Shown here piece after piece: positions 1 through 9,617 of a DNA stretch of 34,240 bases. Source of the stretch: Scenedesmus sp. ARA3 (lineage: Eukaryota > Chlorophyta > Chlorophyceae > Sphaeropleales > Scenedesmaceae); contig RWJK01000173.1 in NCBI GenBank assembly GCA_004335835.1, positions 1 through 34,240 on the forward strand. The letters are read 5' to 3'. Under the pieces are notes generated by a model. The model worked only from the letters and a program-made list of their open reading frames with translations. It was not told the origin of the DNA and ran no database searches. A program made the position numbers and the translations under genes. Within the stretch, counting starts at the first letter, position 1, and each line of letters begins with the position of its first letter.

Positions 1-52
<52 letters not shown>

Positions 53-54
53 AG
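1..54 (+). repeat. CTG microsatellite forming an intron 3' end
   Basis: About 17 uninterrupted CTG units run straight into CAG, and the LRR-like exon opens directly after it. The tract occupies the place of the polypyrimidine tract. The window starts inside it, so its full length is unknown. Confidence 0.85.
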
Positions 55-3000
55 GCGTGCACGAGTTCAACTGGGACGTGTCTGGCCTGGCTGCGCTGAC
101 CGGGCTGGTCAGCCTGGAGCTGCACAACCCCTTCCTCAAGGAGGTGTGGGGCCTGGCCCCATGCACGGCAGCACACCTGGCGCCACTCACCGCAGCGCGC
201 CACCTCACCAGCCTCACCATTAGCACGCTGCGCCTGCCGCTGCTGTCTGACGTCATGGCGGCAGCAGGACTGGCGCCCGGCGCAGCAGCGCTGGTGTCAG
301 GGCCGGGCAAGCCGGCAGCAGCAGCAGCAGCGCTGGCGGCTGTGGGCGGGCCGGCCTTTGGTGATATGGTGACAGCGATTGCGATTGCAGCAGTGGCAGC
401 GGCGATGCGCGGCAAGGCGCAGCCCGGCACTGCTGCTGCCATTGCCGCGGCGGACTTGCAGGCGGCGACGGCTGCGGCGATTGCGCACGCTGCTGCGCAG
501 GTGCCGCAGCACCTGGACCTGGAACAGCTGCAGCGGCTGCCAGCAGCCTGCGACTCGCAGCACACTGAGGCGGCAGCAGCGGCTTCTGCAGAGGGCGCCG
601 CCCCGCCGCAGCAGCAGCAGCTTGCTGCTGGCGGCAGCATTGTTGACAGCTGGCAGCTGCAGCCTGCTGCTGGCCCTGGCCCTGGCAGGCTGGCGCGCAA
701 GGTGGTGCAGGCTGTGGCAGCACACATCAACGGCGCTGCGGGCCCTGCTGCTGCTGGAGGCGAGGCTGTTGCTGCTGCTGCTGCTGCTGGTGATCACGAG
801 CAGCCTGCCACCCTGCATGAAGTTCAGTCTGCGAGGCATGCAGCGATTGCCTTGGCGACAGCCATCGCGCCCTCAGCAGCGGCAGCCGCAGCAGCAGCAC
901 TCTTCACCATCGGCGGCAGCGCGGCACCCCCCGGCCTGGCAGCAGCTGTGCAGCAGCAGGCGCTGCATGCAGGCGCGGCAGCAGCAGCAGCAGGCGCGGA
1001 CAACCCACTGGCGCCTGTGGTGGCAGGCCTGGGTGCGCCTGCGCCTGCGCTGGGCTTTGTGGCAGTGCCTGTGGTGCCGCCACCTCCACCACCGCCGCCT
1101 GTGGCGCAAGCAGCAGCCGTGCTTGCAGCCATGGCTGGGCAGCAGCAGCAGCAGCAGGACGGCGCACATCTGCCAGACAGCGCCGTTGGTGGTCAGCAGC
1201 AGCAGCGGCGGCGGCGCGCAGCTAGTGCAGCAGACATAGCCGGCGCGGCCGCTGCTGCGGCTGCGTCTGCTGCTGGTGCGCTGCTGGGCCAGCTGCCTGT
1301 GCTGCTGCGGCTGCGGCGGCTGACTGTGGGCACCACGCACGGCAAGTTCATGGCTGGGGTGAGCCTGGCTGCGCTGGCGCCCAACCTGACCTGCTTCGAG
1401 GACCTGAGCGAGATCATGCGGCAGCCGCTGTATGCAAGTGAGTGGGCCGAGANGCGGCGCTTGGCGGCTGCGTGGTGGGCTGCTGGTGCATGATGCGCGT
1501 GTTGTTGTTCTGGTTGTCACACGCTTGCATGCATGGTACAGCTCCTGGTACATGCTCGCATCAAAGGTGCCACCAGCACATGTGGGGGGGGGGTTGCGTC
1601 ATCGGGCCCAAGGCTGTCAGCTTGTCCCCCAGAATCCCTTCTGACTGACATGCTCACAGCCCTCACAGGCCCGATGATGCAGCACCCATCATGTGAGCAT
1701 GCACCAGGAGTTGCAATGATATGATTTCTGCCCGTGTACCAAGCGCCTGAGTTTGTTTGAAGCACCTGCTGCTGACATGATGCTGCTGCTGCTCCTGATT
1801 ACATTTGCGTGCTGCAGCTGACGCGCTGGCGGGGCTCAGCCAGCTGAAGCTGCTCACGGTCAACGTGGACACGCTGCAGCTGCATGTCTCCTCGTCAGGA
1901 TCGCTCACAGCCCTCAGCAGCATGGCAGCAGACAGTGCGGCAGCCAGCAGCAGCGGCGGCGTTGGCAGCCAGAAGCAGCAGCAGCAGCAAGGTGCACAGC
2001 CAACGCCGGCTGACAGTGAACCTCTGGCGGCGCCCACCGCAGCTGATGCCCCTGCAGCAGCTGCTGCTGTGCCAAGCAAGCAACGGCAGCGGCAGCGGCG
2101 GCAGAAGTCAGTCAACCTGACAGCAGCAGCAGCAGCAGCAGCAACAGGAGCTGGTAGTCAGCCAAGCTTGCCTGCTCCAGTCGTAGAGCCGCCGCAGCAG
2201 CAGCAACCTCTCATGCAAGAGCAAGAGCAGCCTCAATGCCCTGAGGACCAGCAGCAGCGGCAGCAGCAGCAGCGCTGCCCTCCGCTGCTGCCGCTGGTGG
2301 ACCCGTCTGTGTGGCGCGGCCTGGGCCAGCTGCGCTGCCTGCGGCTGCTGATGCTGGGCCACGTTGCGGCTGAGCTGCTGCCTGGTGAGGGCGGGCGGCT
2401 GCTGCCGCGCGTGGCTGGCATCACGCGGCTGGAGCTGTGCAGCGCGTTCGGGGGGCAGCCCGAGTATGCGGCCACCTACAGCATCGCGGAGGACCCCGCG
2501 CTGTGGCAGGAGCAGGTGGGGCGACTGTTTGCTGCGCTGTTTCTAGTGTGTTGTGTGTGGGGGGCTGTAGCTGTGTGTGCCTTGCCTGTTGCAGCTTGAT
2601 GTGCGCTGCAATTTGTGCTTCAGTTTCTGGCGTGCTTGCTGGCATGCAGGCAGCTGTTATCACCAGCCATGCTCTTGCCCTGGTGCGTGTGCATGCTGTG
2701 TCATTGCAGTGCTGCTGACAAATCATTGCACTGCTGCTGCCGCTGCCCCCCAGGTTGGTGTGCGTGAGCTGGTGGTGGATGGCGGCGTGCTGCTGGGAGG
2801 CTTCCTGGTGGACGCAGGCATGGCGGCACTGCTCACCCGGCAGATGAGCCAGCTGGCCACACTGGTGCTGGCGCGCTGCCCCGATCTATGCATCAGCCAC
2901 CTGCGGGATGCTGTGGCGCGGCGGCTGGCGCCGCGCATTGTGGTGCGGCGGGATTGCAGTGTGAGCGAGGCTGAGGTGGTGGCGCTGGCGCAGGGGCTGG

Positions 3001-3089
3001 CGCGGCAGCGGGGGGTGGTGCTGGAGATGGCGTCTGCTGCGCCTGGCGAGTACGCTGATAGGAGCTATACCTACGCAGTGGACGACTGA
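55..3089 (+). CDS. Leucine-rich-repeat-like protein with Ala/Gln-rich inserts (5' partial)
   Basis: The gene enters the window through an intron end, a long CTG tract followed by CAG at 52-54. Its exons are 55-1437, 1818-2515 and 2754-3089. The donors are GTGAGT and GTGGGG, the acceptors are CTGCAG and CCCCCAG, and the phases agree across both junctions. About 804 residues are visible, ending in YTYAVDD and TGA. Scattered segments have the L-x-x-L-x-x-L-x-L spacing of leucine-rich repeats (near the start LAALTGLVSLEL, later LRRLTV, LSQLKLLTVNV, LRCLRLLML, ITRLEL, LATLVLARC). Between them are inserts made almost only of Ala, Gln and Pro. This resembles algal LRR or F-box-type LRR scaffolds, but no F-box is visible because the N-terminus is outside the window. 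LRR assignment is moderate and function is unknown. A single N lies at 1453 inside the first intron. Confidence 0.7.
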
Positions 3090-4224
3090 GGCGGGCGTGC
3101 CAGTTGTGGTGTGCGGCGCTTGGCGGTGCTTCGTGATGGCAGTGTGGGATCCGCTGCGCGCCTTCACAGTTGGGCCGTGGGGATAGTGGCAGACCCATGA
3201 AGAATCGTGTTGCGGTAGATAGCAGCGCAGTGTGTAAGGAGTGTGGCATTGGTCAGCTATCTGTTGCGGCAGTTTTGGTGTTGATGCGGGTATTGTATGG
3301 CAGCATTGGCCAGTACACATGCATGTCCAACAGGACTTGCCATCTGTCTCTCTGTATGCAGCAGGATACTGTGTTGCTCAAGTACGCGATTGGCATTTGT
3401 GGGCAGCTTCGCTGAAGTATGTGCCGCTCATGCAGTTCCCCTGCAGACTGTGCTGCCGTGTGTATGCGTCACTGGGGGTTATGCTGCCGTCTTGTACTGT
3501 GCACTGCATGTCTGTGGCGCACTAGTTGTACCGCTTGCTATAGTCGTGGGGCTTGCGGGTGTTTGTTATACGGCAATCAACCTGGCTGGCTGTCCATTCC
3601 AGATGCATATGCTGTCATAGCTGCCCCGGCACGGCGGCCGTGCAGCTGGCCAGGCTGACTGCTCACTGGCAGCAGGTGGTGGCTAACGCGTGCCTGTGCA
3701 TGCATGTTTTGTGTTCAAGTCATACATGCATTCCTGTTCCGCTGGTCCATCGGCCAGAGCAGCCATGACTGTTTATGATGCGGAGCAGCTGGTTGTGGTT
3801 GTTGGTCATCTGCGCGTGGCACTGTCCGCTTCAAGTTGCCTCTGACCATTCATTCCTTCATTGACGGTGACGTTTGCAGCCGCAGGATGCTGCTGTGTTG
3901 CACATCAAAGTGAAGTCATCATTAGGGTTTTTGCTGTTGAACACTGATGACAGTGCTGGTCATCAGCAGTACATTTCGCAGCGCAGTTGCTGCGTTGTGG
4001 TAACAGTCACAATGTGTCAATTGCATATCTGTTTTAATCGTACACTGCATGATTCGCTTTCAGTTCCACATCTCGTTGCTGAAGGACTCACGACAATCGC
4101 AGGTTGTGCCTGCCTCAAGCTTCGGGTATTACAACGTGATCTTTGGTGAAAGCTAGAACCAAGTTATTGCCATCCACTAGTGCTGGTTCGGCGATCAGTG
4201 CAGCAGAGGGGACACAGCAGCAGC
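3090..4224 (+). other. 3' UTR of the LRR-like gene and intergenic region before the polymerase gene
   Basis: No coding segment with family resemblance is seen. A TGTAA motif at 3233-3237, about 145 nt after the stop, is a plausible polyadenylation signal for the upstream gene. The remainder, rich in TGCATG and CATGCA words, presumably holds the promoter and 5' leader of the downstream gene. No clear TATA box is visible. Confidence 0.5.
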
Positions 4225-4784
4225 ATGCACCCGTACGGGTCTCCCACCCACTGCGTACTGCACGTCGACGTTGACAGCTTCTTCTGCCAGGTTGGTTGAA
4301 GTACGCAATGAAACATGGTTCTGCAGCTGCACCGTGGTTCTGGAGGAGCCAGCAGCAGCAGCAGCGGCAGGAGCAGCAGCAGCAACAGGGAAGAGGCATA
4401 CAGAGCAAGCAGCTGTTCGTCCATGCAGTGTGCAGGTCGGCCAGCAGCGTGATTGAGCTCTTATCAGCCTGCAACTTTTGCCAGTTTCAGGTTCCATAGC
4501 TCTGGCGGCACGCCTTATTTGCTTGCAGCGCCAGGCGCTCGCTGCTTGTTTGTGTGGCAGAAGCATAGTCCGAATGATGTGCGCGTACAAGCAGCAGACA
4601 CTTCCAGCTTCGGAAGCTACTCAATATACCGCGCAGCACAGCCATAAATTGCAGCTGGTCGGCATTCGCATGCATGTTGCTCTGCAGCCTGCCAAGACAT
4701 CATCTTGCTCTTTCTGTAACCTTTTCGAGCGCTGCTGCTCATGCCTTTACCGCGCGCAAAGCTAGAGAGACATATGCTTACACA

Positions 4785-4816
<32 letters not shown>

Positions 4817-5283
4817 CAGGTGGAGGAGCTGCGCTGCCCCAGCCTGGCGGGACGACCCCTGGCCATCCAGCAGCACCAGGACGTGATCGCAGTCAACTAC
4901 CCGGGCCGCGCTGCAGGGGTCAAAAAGCACATGCCACCAGCACAGGTGAGGCGGCAGTGGCTGGGGTGCTTTTTTTTAGCTCCTGCAGCAGGTCTGGGCG
5001 CGGCAGGAGCTGTTGGCGGTGGGGTGTTCGTCGGAGATTGTGCTGTACGTGTCACACCACGAGCAGTGCCAGCGCGAGTGTGCTGCAGCCGTTTGTTGGC
5101 CTGCCCTGCTGCTGTGGTGCCTGCACCTGCAGCCGGTCACCCTCAGCCGCAGCTGCTGGCGGTTCCTAGGCAGAAACAGCAGGCGGCAACAGCAGGCAGC
5201 AACAGCAGCAACTGCATGCCCAGAGCCTGTGGGGTGCGCATCGCAGACTGCGGCGTGGCAAGTGATCGGCGCCATGCTGATGG

Positions 5284-5323
<40 letters not shown>

Positions 5324-7030
5324 TCAGGCGCGCGTGCTGCTATCTGCAGCTGGTGGGCTGCTGGTGCACGTGTTCACTGAGCCGGACGGGCGCGTGTCAT
5401 ACAGGCCATACAGGTGAGGGAGCGTTGACTAGTTTCCATGTTGCGTATACACTTGCCACAGTATGTGGGTCACTGCTTGTCACCTGGAGGTCCCTGCTGG
5501 GGCATCACGCGGCGCAGCTGTCAGCCCAGCGTGCATGCAGTGTTGCAGATGGCTTGTCCACCCGCATTCAGCACAACTCCTGTATCACCCTTGCGCTGCC
5601 GCCGCCTCGCAGGGAGGCGTCTGCTGCGCTGATGCGGCTGCATGTGCAGCACCTCAAACCCGAACACAGAGAGACAGCGCCCACTGCACTGCCGTCTTTT
5701 ATTGGCACGTGCTGCATTTCACTTGCCACCCGTTTGCAGGGAGGCGTCTGCTGCGCTGATGCGGCTGCTGTCCTCAGGGCTGCCGCCTGCTGCTGCGTCG
5801 TGTGTGGCGGTGGTGGAGAAGGCCTCCATTGATGAGGCTTACCTGCTGGTGGCTGGGGGGCAGGGCGCTGGGCAGCAGTTTGCAGCACAGGTGGACGCAC
5901 AGCACATGGCGCAGCATGCTAAATGGCATAAACCCCGCAGGGGTTTTGAATTCACAGTGCATCACTGTATGCAGGACATTGTGGTCGCTCAGCGCCTTTT
6001 CTTGGCAACAAGCCGCTGTTGACACTTGTGTCTCCCTCCTTGCTTCTGCAGGGCCTCGGAGGCAGCACTGGCGTGGCCCTGCCCGATATGCCTGCCTGGC
6101 TGGCGGCCAACGCCGCCGCCACCTGGGACTGCTCCTTGGGTGCTGACATGGCTGCTGCAGTGCGCGCCGCAGCCAAGGCGCAGCTGGGGCTGACTGTGTC
6201 AGTAGGTGTGGCCCCCAACAAGCTGCTGGCCAAGCTGGCCAGCAGGGCAGCCAAGCCTGACGGCGTGCACGTGGTGGGCGGCGTGACGGCAGTGCAGGCG
6301 CTGCTGGCCGCCACGCCAGTGGACAAGCTTCCAGGTGAGACAGGCAGCCCAGTGTGTGTGGGGGAGGGGGGCGGGGGGGCGGAGAGCTGCTGAATTCAGG
6401 GGTGCTGAAGGTCATGAATGGCTGCAGCTGCCAACCTTGGGCTCCCGGCTTGGTAAACACACCTCCTACTGTAATAGCATCGACTCCATGCTGCATGTGG
6501 TTATCTTGCGCCGTGCTGTGCGTGCCCAGGTGGCCATGGTTGCCAACCTGAATTATGCCTTACCCACCTACCCCTGCATGCAGGCCTGGGCGGCGTTGCT
6601 CCCGCGCTGCAGCGCCTGGGCATCACCACTGCTCAGCAGCTGCAGGGCCACTCCGCCACTAGCCTGGCCTCACTGCTGGGCGGGCAGCAGCAGGCGCGGC
6701 TGGCTGGGCGGCTGGCTGAGGCGGGCTGGGGGCGGGACGCGGCCAGGGTGGTGGACAAGGGGCCCGCCAAGAGCCTGCAGGTTGGTGTGTTTGGGATCGG
6801 GGAAGACGGCTGCGAGGATTGGTGAACGTGGCCTGACTCACCAGCATATTTGAGAGGGTCGTGCTGGCATTGGAGCGGTGTGATGATATCAGCAGTGCAG
6901 CAGAGATGAATGAGCAGCCCAAAGCCGCATAGCTCCTCGGCATCAAGCAGCAAGTGCAGTGCAGATGCGTGTTGTGACATGCCAGCACAGAGAGCCCACA
7001 CAAGTGGCACACTCGTCACACCCGTGTGCA

Positions 7031-7068
<38 letters not shown>

Positions 7069-7593
7069 AGGTGCAGATGACGCTCACGCCACAGATGCGC
7101 CCGCTGCCGCCCAACCTGCAGGCGGCGGGCCGCGGGCCCATTGCGGGGCAGGCCTCTAATGCTGCCGGGGGTGGCATGCTGGTGCCGCTGCTGACTGGCG
7201 CAGCTGACACTGCGCCCCGGCTGGCTGCTGTGCTGGGGGCCATGGCTGGCGACCTGCTGGGGCGCGTGATGCTGGACAGGTGGAGAGGGGGGTGATATGG
7301 GCTGCTTGTTTGGGCAAACAAGCGGCTGTACTACTGTAGGAGGGAGGGAACCTTTGCATTACTGCTCCAGCTTGATCGTCATGCGTTAGTCAGTTCCATT
7401 TCTTACTCTAGGTTGAGTGTCACATCAGCTGCTGCACCTTTGCTCTTGTTTATATCTGGGCTTCTGCTACCTCTCTGTGTCCCGCTCCAGGCATGTTGAA
7501 GACCGCTGGCCGCGCAAGCTGGCGCTGACGCTGACTACCAGCGGCAACCCGCCACGCAGCGCCACACGCAGCACCACCTTCCCCACGCCAGCA

Positions 7594-7626
<33 letters not shown>

Positions 7627-8794
7627 CCAGCACCAGCAGCAGCGGCAACAAACTGTCCTGCCAAGGTTGCTGCAGGCATCAATGGCGGCGGCGTGAGTGG
7701 GGCTGGGGCAAAGGGTGCAGCGCAGGCGCCTGCTGCCCCTGCTGCTGCCTTTGATGCGCCAGGCGTGGTGGGAGAGAAGCGCTACGCTGCGGGCTCTGCG
7801 CTGCATGCTGCAGTTGTCAACCTGGCGGCAGGCCTGGCTCAGGTAGGGCCAGCAGCAGCAGCTCCAGCAGCATCTTGCCATGCCTTTTTGGCTGCTGACA
7901 TGGATACTGCACAGTGTCATGTCACAGCCCACTGTATGACTTGCGCGCACTTGTGCGTGTTTGCTCCTGTTTGCTGTTGGCTGCATGGGAATTTGCCTTG
8001 CACAGCTGGATGACAGTGCCGTTCACCTGTCTGGCTGCGCTGCTGCCTGCTCTGCTGCCTGCCAGGTGCTGGTGGCACCTCTGCCTGCCGGCCACCCCGT
8101 GACCATCCTCAACCTGACTGCCAGCAACTTTGGGCCCTACGAGGCAGCAGCAGCCTCGGGCAGCATCCGGCGCTTCACCACGGCAGCAGCAGGACCACCC
8201 CCAGCAGCAGTGGCAGCAGCAGTGGAAGCTGCAGCCACTGCACCAGCAGCAGCACTGCCATTCGCAGCGCCAGCAGCACCTCAAAATGACACAGCACCTA
8301 GCGTTGCGGTCAGCCTGCCCAGGCAAGCTCATGCAGCCACCACACAGCAACAGCAGCTGCTTCAAACTGAGCTGCAAAGTCTACAACAGGAGCAGCAACC
8401 GCATCAACAGCAGGCTCGGCAACAAATTGAAGACGACGATGGTGTGTTGGTGGAGCAGCAGGCAGCATCCGCAGCTGGTGTTGGCGCAGCAGCAGCACAA
8501 GGTAACATCTTGCCAGCTCAGCTAAACAAGCCGCAGCAATACCAGCAGCAACAGCAGCAGCCTCTGCATGGCCCATCTGTTGCTGCTGCTGCCACCCAGA
8601 GGCGGCCAAAGCGCAAGCTTGCAGCAGCGTGCGATACAACAGCAGCAGCGCCTGTGCAGCTGGATGAACCGCCAGTGCTGCTGTCCCAGCTGCTGCGCCA
8701 GCTGGCGTCACCGCGGCTGTCTGCTGCTGCCGCTGAGCGCCAGCTGGCGGCGCTGCTGGTGGCGGCGGGCGGCCTGGGCAGGCTCATGCCGTAG
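4225..8794 (+). CDS. Y-family translesion DNA polymerase, iota/eta-like
   Basis: Nine exons: 4225-4290, 4820-4945, 5328-5413, 5740-5890, 6052-6334, 6584-6780, 7071-7279, 7491-7842 and 8066-8794. All phases agree, giving 732 residues ending in TAG. Palm motif I is HVDVDSFF (Asp15 and Asp17). The fingers follow at about 23-64 (AVNYPGRAAGVKK). The catalytic acidic pair is in EKASIDEAYL (Asp124, Glu125). The substrate/thumb motif VGVAPNKLLAKLAS is at 194-207, and a helix-hairpin-helix (PGLGGVAPALQRLGI) follows. The little finger runs from about 304 to 520. The order GPAKSLQ, then a long helix, then PRSATRSTTFP, recalls Pol iota more than eta, while SIDEAY is the eta-like form. Family role: inserting nucleotides opposite damaged bases in the nucleus. 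The Ala/Gln-rich tail of about 200 residues shows no ubiquitin-binding zinc finger. First ATG chosen because the Y-family core begins at once. Confidence 0.85.
4788..4815 (+). repeat. CTG tract just before the acceptor of polymerase exon 2
   Basis: About nine CTG units end 4 nt before the acceptor TCAG at 4816-4819, where the fingers exon (VEELRCPSL) begins. Similar tracts precede exon 3 (5285-5322) and exon 7 (7031-7070) of the same gene. Confidence 0.8.
5613..5641 (+). repeat. Intronic copy of the 5' end of polymerase exon 4
   Basis: These 29 nt are identical to 5740-5768, the start of the exon that encodes EASAALMRL. The copy is also preceded by a usable acceptor (CCTCGCAG at 5605-5612). 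The two acceptors are 127 nt apart, so using the upstream one shifts the frame and would remove the catalytic Asp-Glu pair. Confidence 0.8.
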
Positions 8795-8890
8795 CAGGGG
8801 GAGGGGCCCTTGTAGGCACGTCACCCATGGGAGCAGCGGCTGGCGCTGACCAGGTTGGGCTGCAGGCGTGCAGCGCGTCGGAATGTGTAG

Positions 8891-8941
8891 CCACGGCCGC
8901 CACCATGCATGACATTATAGCGATAAATGCGGTGGCCGTGG
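8891..8941. repeat. Short imperfect inverted repeat after the polymerase stop
   Basis: CCACGGCCGCCACCATGCAT faces ATGCGGTGGCCGTGG, giving a stem of roughly 11-14 bp with a small bulge and an AT-rich loop. It lies about 100 nt after the TAG stop and could be a 3' UTR stem. Confidence 0.5.
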
Positions 8942-9095
8942 ATCGTGATGTCTACTTGGTCTGAGTGGCAGTAAAGTATTGTACTATATGTTGGCGTTGC
9001 TGCTGTGGTGTTAATTTGGTAACATGGTTACGAACATGATGACAGTGAAAGGCCAGTATTTTGCAGTGCTATGTCATATGACAGCTACAGCACTT

Positions 9096-9277
9096 GCAAG
9101 GGGGTCGTGACTACGCTAAAGTACTGTAGCAGGTGTGTTAGCGGGCATGTAGCTCTGTGTACTTAGGGGATCTGCCTGCAGCATTATACTATATTTGGGC
9201 CAAGCCAGATTCACACAGAGCTACATGTCTGCTCACACACGTGCTACAGTACTTTAGTGTAGTCACGACCCCCTTGC
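9096..9277. repeat. Long hairpin: 65-bp inverted repeat with 52-nt loop
   Basis: Arms 9096-9160 and 9213-9277 are reverse complements at 60 of 65 positions. On the plus-strand transcript three of the five differences become G-U pairs, leaving two real mismatches. The homology stops sharply at both outer ends. This could be a folded small-RNA precursor, or a MITE whose body is almost all terminal repeat. No target duplication was recognised. Confidence 0.75.
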
Positions 9278-9617
9278 GCTTGCGGATGGTCGGTTGCATG
9301 CCGCCACAAGGTAACGAATCCAGTGTTGCACTGCTGTGGCGCGCTCAATTGCTGCCGCTTCAACTGGCAACGTTTTGGGCCCCACAGGGCGAGGGGGGAG
9401 GGGGCAACTGGGGTGCCACTTGCGGCAAGCGACTTGCTCAACTTGTGGGAAAACCATTGATGCAGACAGCAACAACCGGTCCGATCTAAACGTCACGCCA
9501 GGTGACGAAACGGAACCCCAAGGTTTAGTTATTCACATGCTCGCACGGGAGATCAGTTGTTTGTGCGTGAATAACAGTTGGTGCTTTCCAGCACGTACTC
9601 CAGCAACATGCAGCAGC

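Larger units (their letters stand above)
8795..9617. other. Convergent intergenic region between polymerase and TPR genes
   Basis: The two flanking genes converge here, so this holds both 3' UTRs. No TGTAA was found in either transcribed sense. Two inverted repeats lie in it: a short GC-rich hairpin at 8891-8941 and a long hairpin at 9096-9277. No coding segment is recognised. Confidence 0.55.

Noticed and set aside
253..1553. Several long minus-strand open frames rich in Gln, Cys, Leu and Arg over the LRR-like exon
   Set aside because: They are complements of CAG/GCN repeats on the real strand. They have no splice support and no family resemblance.
4115..4590. Overlapping minus-strand frames at the start of the polymerase gene
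   Set aside because: The opposite strand carries the Y-family motif I exon (HVDVDSFF) with a matching donor. The frames are shadows.
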